Assembly (NCBI RefSeq): GCF_019891545.1 | Contig: NZ_JAHDIU010000004.1 | Span: 186,001-250,000, forward strand | Source: Flavobacterium coralii | GTDB lineage: Bacteria > Bacteroidota > Bacteroidia > Flavobacteriales > Flavobacteriaceae | Length of the DNA: 64,000 nt | Direction: 5' to 3' | In this document: piece by piece, positions 24,361 through 32,349 of the stretch | How positions within the stretch are numbered: the first letter of the stretch is position 1 | Layout of the letters: each line of letters opens with the position of its first letter | Translations under genes and position numbers: made by a program | Notes under the pieces: model-generated | What the model was told of the DNA's origin: nothing | The model's input: only the letters and a program-made list of their open reading frames with translations | Databases searched by the model: none

Positions 24361-25070
24361 GCATGAAAAAATTTCTGGTTTACATAGCATTGCTTTCGGG
24401 CCTGTACTGCAACGCGCAGTTCGGCACGCAGGTATTTTCTAAAGACCCTATTATAAACCTCGAAAACTTTGATAAGCAAAGGGTTCACTGGGGTTACTTT
24501 TTAGGTTTTAACAGTTATGGCTTTAAGTTTGATTATAACAACACCCCCCAGGCTGATATTATAGTTAAGCAAACCACAGGTTTTAATGTGGGGCTTGTGG
24601 GCAACCTGCGACTGTTTGAACATTTAGACCTTCGTTTTGAGCCGGGGCTGTATTATGCCCAGCGCAACCTTACTTTTCCGCAGGTTGAAGATGAATTTGA
24701 CAGGTTAAGGGAAGTAAAATCGACATACATACATTTTCCGCTATTGCTTAAATTTTCTGCATTACGTACAGGTAATGTAAGGCCTTACCTTGTGGGTGGA
24801 TTTTCGCGCACACTTAATCTGAGCAGTAACCAGGATGCAAAAGATGACAACTATGCCCAGATATTCAGGATGAAGAAAATGACCAACAACTGGGAAATAG
24901 GTTTTGGTGTAGATCTTTATTTTGAATACTTTAAGTTTTCACCATCCATACGTGGTGTTTTCGGCTTAGAGGATGAGCTTATCCGAGATAACGACCCCAA
25001 CAGTATTTACACCGGCAACGTAAACTCGATGAAAACGCGTGCTATTTTAATCAATTTTACTTTCCACTAA
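24357..25070 (+). CDS. porT: Type IX secretion / gliding protein PorT
   Basis: An outer-membrane beta-barrel protein needed for type IX secretion in Porphyromonas and flavobacteria. It is 237 residues: signal peptide [20 protein letters not shown] ending at AQ, then repeated amphipathic strands ([30 protein letters not shown], and a closing strand ending in Phe-His, [10 protein letters not shown]). The menG-porT order agrees with my recollection of flavobacterial genomes. A second ATG two codons in is possible. Its last 14 bases overlap the convergent methyltransferase gene. The secreted LRR protein at 973-3252 would be a substrate of this pathway. Confidence 0.88.
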   Translation: MSMKKFLVYIALLSGLYCNAQFGTQVFSKDPIINLENFDKQRVHWGYFLGFNSYGFKFDYNNTPQADIIVKQTTGFNVGLVGNLRLFEHLDLRFEPGLYYAQRNLTFPQVEDEFDRLREVKSTYIHFPLLLKFSALRTGNVRPYLVGGFSRTLNLSSNQDAKDDNYAQIFRMKKMTNNWEIGFGVDLYFEYFKFSPSIRGVFGLEDELIRDNDPNSIYTGNVNSMKTRAILINFTFH

Positions 25071-25794
25071 AATTCCGCTTCAGTTCGCTTAGCACTATTG
25101 CGGCGGCAGTTGCCACGTTAAGGCTTTCGGTTTCCTGCAGCCTGCCAAAGCGCGGTATGGCTATGCGTTTGGTTACATATGCCTCTACCCCTGCCGAAAT
25201 ACCATTGGCTTCATTACCCATAATTATAATGCCTTCTTCAGGCATTTTACCTGTATAAATATTATCACCATCCATAAAAGTACCTAATATAGGCAGTGTG
25301 GTTGTGCTTAAATAATCTTCAAGATTAGTATAACTTATATTTACCCTTGAGAGGCTCCCCATAGTAGCCTGTACTACTTTTGGGTTATATATATCTGCCG
25401 ACTGTTCTGAGCACACGAGATGCTCTATCCCGAACCAGTCGCAAAGCCTAATTATAGTTCCCAGATTACCCGGGTCGCGCACATCATCAAGCGCCATAAT
25501 AAGTCCGTGGTTTTCTACAGGTACGGGTTCGGGCATTTCAAAAACGGCAAGGCACGTATTGGGGGTAGTAAGCGCACTTATTTTTTTAAGCTCTGCTTCG
25601 GTTATTGTATATTTTTTATTGTCTTCAACCTCATTAAAATCAGGCAATGTGGTAAACAAAGAATGCAATTCAAAATTGGATGCAAGCAGTTCCCGCACTA
25701 CCTTTACGCCCTCGGCAAAAAAGAGTTTATGCTGCTTTCGGTATTTTTTTTGCTGCAATCCCGTTATTAGCTTAATTTGGTTCTTGCTAATCAT
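25057..25794 (-). CDS. TrmH/SpoU-family RNA 2'-O-methyltransferase
   Basis: A SPOUT methyltransferase acting on rRNA or tRNA ribose; the target base is not predictable. It is 245 residues: an N-terminal substrate-binding part (KKYRKQHKLFFAEGVKVVRE), then the SpoU domain with LDDVRDPGNLGTIIRLCDWF (motif 1), IIMGNEANGIS (motif 2), and IPRFGRLQETESLNVATAAA (motif 3). The knotted SAM site is complete. It is divergent from the TamA-like gene, whose promoter overlaps this start. Confidence 0.9.
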   Translation of the reverse strand: MISKNQIKLITGLQQKKYRKQHKLFFAEGVKVVRELLASNFELHSLFTTLPDFNEVEDNKKYTITEAELKKISALTTPNTCLAVFEMPEPVPVENHGLIMALDDVRDPGNLGTIIRLCDWFGIEHLVCSEQSADIYNPKVVQATMGSLSRVNISYTNLEDYLSTTTLPILGTFMDGDNIYTGKMPEEGIIIMGNEANGISAGVEAYVTKRIAIPRFGRLQETESLNVATAAAIVLSELKRNFSGK

Positions 25795-25810
25795 AAAAAA
25801 TGTATTTTTG
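25776..25810 (+). promoter_or_regulatory. Promoter of the TamA-like gene
   Basis: TTTG, 23 bases, TATTTTTG. It straddles the start of the divergent methyltransferase gene (25794). Transcription would begin near 25816, downstream of the in-frame ATG at 25777. That argues for the TTG start at 25834. Confidence 0.65.
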
Positions 25811-25833
25811 AATTACTATTTGGCACCCGCACA

Positions 25834-28398
25834 TTGAAAAATAAAATAACAAAAATAGCACTAATTCTTTTATCGGTACTGCTCTTATATTCGTGTTCGC
25901 TCGTAAAGAGGGTTCCCGATAACAGGCACCTGCTGGAAGAGAACACCATAACCGTTAATGGCGAAGAGAAGAAAGAGGAAGCACTGCAGGAACAGCTCTA
26001 TCAGCAGCCAAACACAAGTATATTGGGTTACCACTTAAGGCTTCACCTGTATAACCTTGCAAAAAAAGATGCCGACTCTTCATACCAGGCTTGGTTGGCA
26101 CGCAATCCGCAAAGGCACGAAAACCTGCGCAAGCTGCTTTCTGAAAAACAGGTACAAAGGCTTGGCGAATCTTTTATTGTTGCAGGTTTAAGCAACTTCC
26201 TAAAAAAAGTAGGCGAGCCACCTGTACTTGTAGATCCTGTCCGGGTGCGTAAATCAGCTAACAGGCTGCTTTCTTACTATTATAAAAGAGGGTACTTCCG
26301 TACCAAGGTAGGCTATCGTGTAGATACACTTGGTGTAAAAAAAGCACAGGTTAATTATACTGTAGAAACAGGAAAACCTTATGTTGTAGATTCTATAGCA
26401 ACCTACATTGAGTCTCCGGTGCTTGATACGCTGTATCAAAAAATAAAAGATGAATCGCTAATTAAAAGCGGAAAGCAATATAACGAAACTGATTTTACAG
26501 GCGAGCGTGAGCGTATTGCCAACTACTTCCTTAACAGGGGGGTGTATCGCTTTGAACCCAATTATATTTCTTACATTGTAGATACTGTAAACACAGGGTA
26601 TAAAGCTAATGTTGACCTTATTATTGATAATGAAACCGTCCGCAGGGGCGACAGTACATTTACGCGCCCTTTCAAAATTTTCAAGGTAAGCCAGGTAAAT
26701 ATTTACACCCAAAATGCCGCCGACCCAAATGGTACCATAGACAGCACTACATACAATGGCTTCCGCATATTTAGTAACGGTAAGCTTAATTACAGGCCAA
26801 AGGCGTTAACCGATCCGGTTTTTATAACGCCCGGCAGTACCTTTGCCGATTTCAGGAGGGTGCTTACCTACAGGTATATCAATAACCTAAGGGTGTTCTA
26901 TTATCCTAATATTAATTATGTGGTTGACAGCACAGACACAGAAGGCTCATCTCTTATTGCCAACATTTACCTGAAACCACGCGATAACTTTAAGCTCTTG
27001 TATGGTATAGACCTTACCCACTCCAACATTCAGGATATGGGTATTCAGGGTAGCACAGGGCTTTCCATCCGCAACCTGTTTCGCGGTGCTGAAATTTTAG
27101 ATCTTACCCTACGTGGCAACATAGGCTCTTCGAGAGACCCTGCCATTAGCGACAGGAGCTTTTTCAACATACTGGAGTATGGCGCGGATGCAAAGCTCAG
27201 CATCCCGAGAATATTTTTTCCGCTAAACACTGATAACATAATACGGAAGGAAATGCTTCCTGCCTCATTACTAAGCCTGGGTATCAGCAGGCAAAAGAAC
27301 ATAGGCCTCGATAAGGAGAGCTTTACAGGTGTGCTAAATTATAACTGGATACCCAAAAGGAACCGCACGGCAAGGCTGGACCTGTTTAACATTCAGTACA
27401 TACGGAACGTTAACCCCGATAATTACTTTTTTGTATATAATTCATCTTACGACAGGCTTAATGATATTGCCAATACCTATGCGGAACAGTTGAACCCAAC
27501 CTACTATAGTGTTGACAGTGACGGAGATGTGCGGCTGAATATTGAAGAAGGCACAAGAGCGTTTATAACCGGTGTAGATGGCGGCGACATAACAACAACG
27601 GCACAGGATAGGCGCGAAGTGCGCAGTATAGAAGAACGCAGGCGAAGGCTTACCGAAAACAACCTGATATCGGCAACTAATTTTACCTATACCACCACAA
27701 CGCAGGATAATTTAAATGATAGTGAGTTTTTTATTTTTAAAACAAAATTAGAAACGGCAGGAAACACACTATCATTAATTTCATCTTTAACCGAAAAGAA
27801 CAACCGCAGCACCAGCGGCAACAGGACATTTCTTGATGTAGAATACTCACAATATGTAAAAGGAGAACTTGATTTTATAAAGCACTTCGATCTTACGCAT
27901 AAAAGGGTACTGGCAATGCGGGCATTTTTCGGGCTGGCTGTGCCTTACGGCAACTCTGACAACATACCCTTTACACGAAGCTATTTTGCAGGGGGAAGTA
28001 ACGATAACCGTGCATGGCAGTCCTACAGCCTGGGGCCGGGCAGCAGCGGCAGTGTTAACGATTTTAATGAAGCCAACCTTAAAATGCTGTATAGTGCGGA
28101 ATTGCGTTTTAACCTGTTCGGGCAATTGAACGGGGCTATATTTGGCGATGTGGGCAATATCTGGAATGTTTTTGATAACCAGGACCAACCTAAATATATT
28201 TTTAACGGGCTTAGCTCATTCCGCGACCTGGCCTTTGGCTCGGGGTTTGGCTTCCGTTACGATTTAAACTTTTTCGTAGTAAGGTTTGATATTGGTTTTA
28301 AAACTTACAACCCCGGCAGGCCGGTAAACGACAGGTGGTTTAAAGAGTATAATTTTGCCCATGCTGTTTATAATGTAGGTATTAATTATCCATTCTAA
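25834..28398 (+). CDS. TamA/BamA-family outer-membrane barrel with lipoprotein signal
   Basis: A 854-residue Omp85-family protein, likely the Bacteroidota TamA-like lipoprotein (TamL), which acts in outer-membrane protein or lipid transport. The signal KITKIALILLSVLLLYSC ends in a lipobox with C21. POTRA-like repeats fill about 30-400 (e.g. SYYYKRGYFRTKVGY). A C-terminal 16-strand barrel follows with VPYGNSDNIPFTRSYFAGGS (the Omp85 loop-6 region) and ends LNFFVVRFDIGFKTYNP... to GINYPF. TTG at 25834 is chosen because it opens the signal peptide and because the promoter leaves the ATG at 25777 outside the transcript. Divergent from the rRNA methyltransferase. tamB is not adjacent. Confidence 0.85.
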   Translation: MKNKITKIALILLSVLLLYSCSLVKRVPDNRHLLEENTITVNGEEKKEEALQEQLYQQPNTSILGYHLRLHLYNLAKKDADSSYQAWLARNPQRHENLRKLLSEKQVQRLGESFIVAGLSNFLKKVGEPPVLVDPVRVRKSANRLLSYYYKRGYFRTKVGYRVDTLGVKKAQVNYTVETGKPYVVDSIATYIESPVLDTLYQKIKDESLIKSGKQYNETDFTGERERIANYFLNRGVYRFEPNYISYIVDTVNTGYKANVDLIIDNETVRRGDSTFTRPFKIFKVSQVNIYTQNAADPNGTIDSTTYNGFRIFSNGKLNYRPKALTDPVFITPGSTFADFRRVLTYRYINNLRVFYYPNINYVVDSTDTEGSSLIANIYLKPRDNFKLLYGIDLTHSNIQDMGIQGSTGLSIRNLFRGAEILDLTLRGNIGSSRDPAISDRSFFNILEYGADAKLSIPRIFFPLNTDNIIRKEMLPASLLSLGISRQKNIGLDKESFTGVLNYNWIPKRNRTARLDLFNIQYIRNVNPDNYFFVYNSSYDRLNDIANTYAEQLNPTYYSVDSDGDVRLNIEEGTRAFITGVDGGDITTTAQDRREVRSIEERRRRLTENNLISATNFTYTTTTQDNLNDSEFFIFKTKLETAGNTLSLISSLTEKNNRSTSGNRTFLDVEYSQYVKGELDFIKHFDLTHKRVLAMRAFFGLAVPYGNSDNIPFTRSYFAGGSNDNRAWQSYSLGPGSSGSVNDFNEANLKMLYSAELRFNLFGQLNGAIFGDVGNIWNVFDNQDQPKYIFNGLSSFRDLAFGSGFGFRYDLNFFVVRFDIGFKTYNPGRPVNDRWFKEYNFAHAVYNVGINYPF

Positions 28399-28410
28399 AA
28401 CTAAAAGTAC

Positions 28411-28418
28411 TATTTTTG
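28411..28418 (+). promoter_or_regulatory. -7 box of fbaA
   Basis: TATTTTTG 30 bases before the fbaA ATG; no clear -33. It gives fbaA its own transcription in addition to any read-through from the gene ending at 28398. Confidence 0.45.
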
Positions 28419-28447
28419 TACATCACAAACTCTAAAACTAACAACTA

Positions 28448-29515
28448 ATGGCTCATAATATTAAGCCCGGTGTAGCTACCGGAGACCAGGTACAGGAGAT
28501 ATTTAAATATGCCAAAGAAAAAGGGTTTGCCCTACCTGCGGTAAACGTAACAGGCAGCAGCACCATTAACGGTGTGCTGGAAACTGCGGCAAAACTAAAA
28601 GCCCCTGTAATTATACAGTTCTCTAACGGAGGCGCTGCTTTTAATTCCGGTAAAGGCCTTAGCAACGATGGCCAGAAAGCGGCAATACTTGGTGCAGTAG
28701 CCGGTGCAAAACACATACATACACTTGCCGAAGCTTATGGCGCTACCGTTATACTGCATACTGACCATTGCGCAAAAAACCTTTTGCCTTGGATAGACGG
28801 GCTGCTTGATGCCAGCGAACAACATTATAAAGAACACGGTAAGCCGCTATTCAGTTCGCATATGCTTGACCTTAGCGAAGAGCCGATTGAAGAAAATATA
28901 GAAATTTGTAAGGAGTACCTTGAAAGGATGAGCAAAATGGGCATGACCCTTGAAATTGAGCTTGGTATTACAGGTGGTGAAGAAGACGGCGTAGATAACT
29001 CTGATGTTGACAGCTCTAAACTATATACACAGCCTGAAGAAGTAGCTTATGCTTATGAAGAGCTTTTAAAAGTTTCTGACAAGATAACCATAGCCGCTGC
29101 CTTTGGTAACGTGCATGGTGTTTACAAGCCGGGTAACGTAAAGCTTACCCCGAAAATCCTTAAAAACTCTCAGGAGTATGTACAGCAGAAATTCAATACC
29201 GGAGCAAACCCTGTAGATTTTGTTTTCCACGGCGGTTCAGGCTCTACGCTTGAAGAGATAAGGGAAGCCATTTCTTATGGTGTTATCAAGATGAATATTG
29301 ATACCGACCTGCAGTTTGCCTTTACAGAAGGTATCCGCGACTACATGGGCAGCAAAGCTGATTATCTTAAAACTCAGATTGGTAACCCTGAAGGCGCAGA
29401 CAGCCCGAATAAAAAGCACTACGACCCGAGGAAATGGATACGCGAAGGCGAACTTACCTTTAACAAAAGGCTTGAACAGGCCTTTGAAGACCTGAATAAC
29501 GTTAACACCCTATAA
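28448..29515 (+). CDS. fbaA: Fructose-bisphosphate aldolase, class II
   Basis: Zinc-dependent aldolase cleaving fructose-1,6-bisphosphate in glycolysis and the reverse in gluconeogenesis. It is 355 residues, typical of class IIA. Metal and catalytic ligands are seen in VILHTDHCAKNLLPW (catalytic Asp, zinc His), ELGITGGEEDGVDN, AAFGNVHGVYKPGNV, and FHGGSGSTLEEI. Here, unlike in RecQ, Tgt and AccD, the zinc ligands are intact because they are catalytic. A strong terminator follows. Confidence 0.96.
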   Translation: MAHNIKPGVATGDQVQEIFKYAKEKGFALPAVNVTGSSTINGVLETAAKLKAPVIIQFSNGGAAFNSGKGLSNDGQKAAILGAVAGAKHIHTLAEAYGATVILHTDHCAKNLLPWIDGLLDASEQHYKEHGKPLFSSHMLDLSEEPIEENIEICKEYLERMSKMGMTLEIELGITGGEEDGVDNSDVDSSKLYTQPEEVAYAYEELLKVSDKITIAAAFGNVHGVYKPGNVKLTPKILKNSQEYVQQKFNTGANPVDFVFHGGSGSTLEEIREAISYGVIKMNIDTDLQFAFTEGIRDYMGSKADYLKTQIGNPEGADSPNKKHYDPRKWIREGELTFNKRLEQAFEDLNNVNTL

Positions 29516-29522
29516 TGAACTT

Positions 29523-29561
29523 AAAGCTGCCGGCTGTTGTATTGCAACAGGCGGCAGCTTT
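29523..29561 (+). terminator. Terminator of fbaA
   Basis: A long stem (AAAGCTGCCG... with ...CGGCAGCTTT, one internal mismatch) capped by CTGTTG-TATTG-CAACAG and followed by six T. Confidence 0.85.
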
Positions 29562-29581
29562 TTTATTTAAACTGAAATAAT

Positions 29582-30436
29582 ATGGCTTGGTTTAAGAGAA
29601 CGGAGAAAGGAATACAGACACCAACCGAAGACAAGAAAGATGTACCTAAAGGTTTATGGTACAAATCGCCTACCGGTAAAATTGTGGATGCCGACGAGCT
29701 GGCACGTAACTATTACGTAAGCCCCGAAGACGGTTACCACGTGCGGATAGGCAGCAAGGAGTATTTCTCCATTCTTTTTGATGATAACGAATTTACAGAG
29801 CTTGATGCAGGCATTACCAGTAAAGACCCGCTTAAGTTTGTTGATACCAAAAAATACAGCGACCGTCTTAAGGAAGTTATGGACAAGACCCGCCTTAAGG
29901 ATGCCGTGCGTTCAGCAGTAGGTAAATCTAAAGGCAAAGACCTTGTTATTGCCTGTATGGACTTTGCCTTTATTGGTGGTTCTATGGGTGCTGTGGTGGG
30001 CGAAAAAATAGCCCGTGCCATAGACTACTCCATCAAGCACAAAATACCGTTCCTGATGATATCTAAGTCAGGTGGCGCAAGGATGATGGAAGCGGCTATG
30101 TCATTAATGCAGCTTGCCAAGACTTCTGCTAAGCTGGCACAGCTTGCCGATGCGGGGATACCTTACATATCATTATGTACAGACCCTACAACGGGTGGTA
30201 CAACAGCATCTTATGCTATGCTTGGCGATATTAACATCAGTGAGCCGGGAGCGCTTATAGGCTTTGCGGGCCCGCGTGTGGTAAAAGATACTACAGGTAA
30301 AGACCTGCCGGAAGGTTTCCAGACAGCAGAGTTTGTACTGGAACACGGTTTCCTTGATTTTATCACTCCGCGAAAGGAGTTGAAAGACAAGATTAACCTT
30401 TACCTTGACCTTATACAGAACCAACCGATAAGATAA
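29582..30436 (+). CDS. accD: Acetyl-CoA carboxylase carboxyltransferase subunit beta (zinc cysteines absent)
   Basis: Partner of AccA in malonyl-CoA formation. It is 284 residues. The catalytic crotonase-like core is intact: [54 protein letters not shown], and GFAGPRVV. The N-terminal domain, which in E. coli is a four-cysteine zinc ribbon (TKCDSCG... VCPKCDHH), reads YKSPTGK and YVSPEDGYH here, so S29, G32, S47 and D50 take the four cysteine positions. It lies 66 bases after fbaA with a terminator between them, and ends at its own strong terminator. Confidence 0.96.
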   Translation: MAWFKRTEKGIQTPTEDKKDVPKGLWYKSPTGKIVDADELARNYYVSPEDGYHVRIGSKEYFSILFDDNEFTELDAGITSKDPLKFVDTKKYSDRLKEVMDKTRLKDAVRSAVGKSKGKDLVIACMDFAFIGGSMGAVVGEKIARAIDYSIKHKIPFLMISKSGGARMMEAAMSLMQLAKTSAKLAQLADAGIPYISLCTDPTTGGTTASYAMLGDINISEPGALIGFAGPRVVKDTTGKDLPEGFQTAEFVLEHGFLDFITPRKELKDKINLYLDLIQNQPIR

Positions 30437-30441
30437 AAAAC

Positions 30442-30468
30442 AAACCCCCAGCTACTGGCTGGGGGTTT
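30442..30468 (+). terminator. Terminator of accD
   Basis: AAACCCCCAGC/GCTGGGGGTTT stem of 11 bp with a TACTG loop, starting six bases after the stop; followed by AGTTTTT. Confidence 0.88.
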
Positions 30469-30594
30469 AGTTTTTAAATATATTCAGCGTGAAGGACTGT
30501 AATCATTTTATTATAGTTATTAACGTCTCATAGAAAGAATTACTTAGCAAAAAAAATAGATCCAACATGAGCAATTTTCAAAACACATAACTTA

Positions 30595-30882
30595 TTATTT
30601 GATAAAAGATTTTATTTTCATGTAATTGTAATATAAATCTGAATATTCTTTATCATTTCTAAAAGAGTCTTCGATAAATCTTTCACCTTGGAACCAATAC
30701 ATCTCTTCAGATTTTATACTTCTATTACATACTTCCTTTAACTCAAGTAAACACGCTGCAATTTCTATAGCACATAAATCGTTTCTTGTTACGTTATCAA
30801 CTTCAACGGTTGATTTTTTAAATTCAACAATTCTCTCCTTAACTTTATCAACCAATAACGTAACCTCAGTTTTATTATTCAT
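30595..30882 (-). CDS. Orphan soluble protein (95 aa)
   Basis: Not recognised. It is a charged, helix-rich protein (VDKVKERIVEFKKSTVEV; CAIEIAACLLELKEVCNRSI; DLYYNYMKIKSFIK) with cysteines at residues 37, 44 and 52, and no signal peptide. Base composition is markedly AT-rich compared with accD and the permease on either side. It sits alone in a 500-base gap bounded by the accD terminator. The preceding 30480-30594 holds no recognisable feature. It may be an accessory gene, possibly of mobile origin. Confidence 0.5.
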   Translation of the reverse strand: MNNKTEVTLLVDKVKERIVEFKKSTVEVDNVTRNDLCAIEIAACLLELKEVCNRSIKSEEMYWFQGERFIEDSFRNDKEYSDLYYNYMKIKSFIK

Positions 30883-30941
30883 TTGGATTAATTTTTAAGT
30901 ATAGAAATCTTTGTACTGCATCCAACTAAGTTATTAAAAAC

Positions 30942-32192
30942 TTACATTCCACTCCTTATTGCCTCAACAGGATCCAGCTTACTGGCAGAAATAGCAGGTA
31001 ATATACCCGATATCAAACCAATAAAAGAGGCTAAGCCGGTACCAATAATAATATTGGAGAAGCTGAGTATAAATTCAAATTCCAGTAATTTGGTCAGTAC
31101 AGCGGCAATACCCCAAACCATAAGCATACCCACAAGGCCGCCTATTACCGATAATATAACCGCCTCAAATAAAAACTGGAACAATATAAAACGGTTCTTG
31201 GCACCAAGGGCTTTCTGAATACCAATAAGGTTGGTGCGCTCTTTAACCGAAACAAACATAATATTAGCGATACCAAAACCACCCACCAGTAATGAGAAGC
31301 CGCTTATAATCCAGCCGATAACCTTCATCTGTCCTATTATATTGTCTATCAAATCGGTAAACCCGGCAAGTATATCTATAATAAAATTATCAATATCGCC
31401 GGCTTTTATACCGCGGTAGCTGCGCAGTTTCTGTATTATTTCGCCCTTTACGGCCTCAGGATCTTCTCCCGATTTTGGTTTTATAACAATTATGGGCGTC
31501 ATAAAATCATTATGGTCGCCATACATCTGGCGGATAAAATTCACAGGAATAATTACAGAGGTGTCATTACTCGGCCCAAAAGTACTTTCGCCCTGCTTTT
31601 TTAATACGCCAATTACTGTAAAGCGCTGCCCGTACATACGGAACTTTTTATTTATAGGGTCGGTATCGCCAAAAAGGGTTTGTGCAATTTCGTAACCAAT
31701 AACAGCAACCGCGTTACCGGAGTTGCTTTCTGATTCGTTGTAAAACCTGCCCTGTGCTATTTCGAGGCTCTGAATATCTTCAAATTCATACGATACAGGC
31801 ACTACATTTACATTGCTGGCAATGTTATCTTCATATTTAAGGTTCTCGCTTTTGGTAAATATCTGGAAGGCAAGATGGTCTATAGACTGTACCGCATCTT
31901 TAAGGTACTGGTATTCATCATAGCTCACATCGGGGAACTGCTCACGCTTCCACCTCGGTATATCAGAGGGCCCGAATGAAAACCGTTTCAGGTACATGGT
32001 GTTTTTATCTACTTTGCTAAGGTCGGCCTTAATTTTCCTGTCAAGGGAATCTACCGCTGCCAGCACGGCAATGATAGAAAAGATACCAATGGTAACCCCC
32101 AGTAACGAAAGGAATGTGCGCAATTTATTATTGGTTAGCGCACTAAGGGCAAAAGAAAGGCTTTCTTTTAGCAAACGCAGGTATAAAAGCAT
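30942..32192 (-). CDS. MacB/FtsX-type ABC transporter permease
   Basis: A 416-residue inner-membrane permease of the MacB family: N-terminal helix (ALTNNKLRTFLSLLGVTIGI), a periplasmic MacB core domain of about 230 residues, and three C-terminal helices in the FtsX domain (GFGIANIMFVSVKERTNLIG, then the conserved IQKALGAK). The end SKLDPVEAIRSGM is the family tail. Such permeases work with an ATPase and often export lipoproteins, peptides or drugs by mechanotransmission. No ATPase or membrane-fusion gene is adjacent, so the partner is encoded elsewhere. Confidence 0.9.
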   Translation of the reverse strand: MLLYLRLLKESLSFALSALTNNKLRTFLSLLGVTIGIFSIIAVLAAVDSLDRKIKADLSKVDKNTMYLKRFSFGPSDIPRWKREQFPDVSYDEYQYLKDAVQSIDHLAFQIFTKSENLKYEDNIASNVNVVPVSYEFEDIQSLEIAQGRFYNESESNSGNAVAVIGYEIAQTLFGDTDPINKKFRMYGQRFTVIGVLKKQGESTFGPSNDTSVIIPVNFIRQMYGDHNDFMTPIIVIKPKSGEDPEAVKGEIIQKLRSYRGIKAGDIDNFIIDILAGFTDLIDNIIGQMKVIGWIISGFSLLVGGFGIANIMFVSVKERTNLIGIQKALGAKNRFILFQFLFEAVILSVIGGLVGMLMVWGIAAVLTKLLEFEFILSFSNIIIGTGLASFIGLISGILPAISASKLDPVEAIRSGM

Positions 32193-32292
32193 AGCTGTTT
32201 ATTTGTGTTGATGTAAAATTCAATATTTTTTTTGCAAAAACCTAAAACATCAAATAATAAAATAAAAAACCTGAAATTATGGTGCCTGTGGC

Positions 32293-32324
32293 TTTGAATG
32301 TTAAGCCTTCATTAACTACTTTTG
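32293..32324 (+). promoter_or_regulatory. Promoter of purH
   Basis: TTTG, 20 bases, TACTTTTG, with 25 bases to the purH ATG. Full consensus match. No purine riboswitch structure is visible in the short leader. Confidence 0.75.
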
Positions 32325-32349
32325 CAGCTTCTAAACACAACACAACAAA

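Noticed and set aside
32325-32349. Purine riboswitch in the purH leader
   Set aside because: The leader from the predicted start site is about 20 bases, too short for an aptamer.
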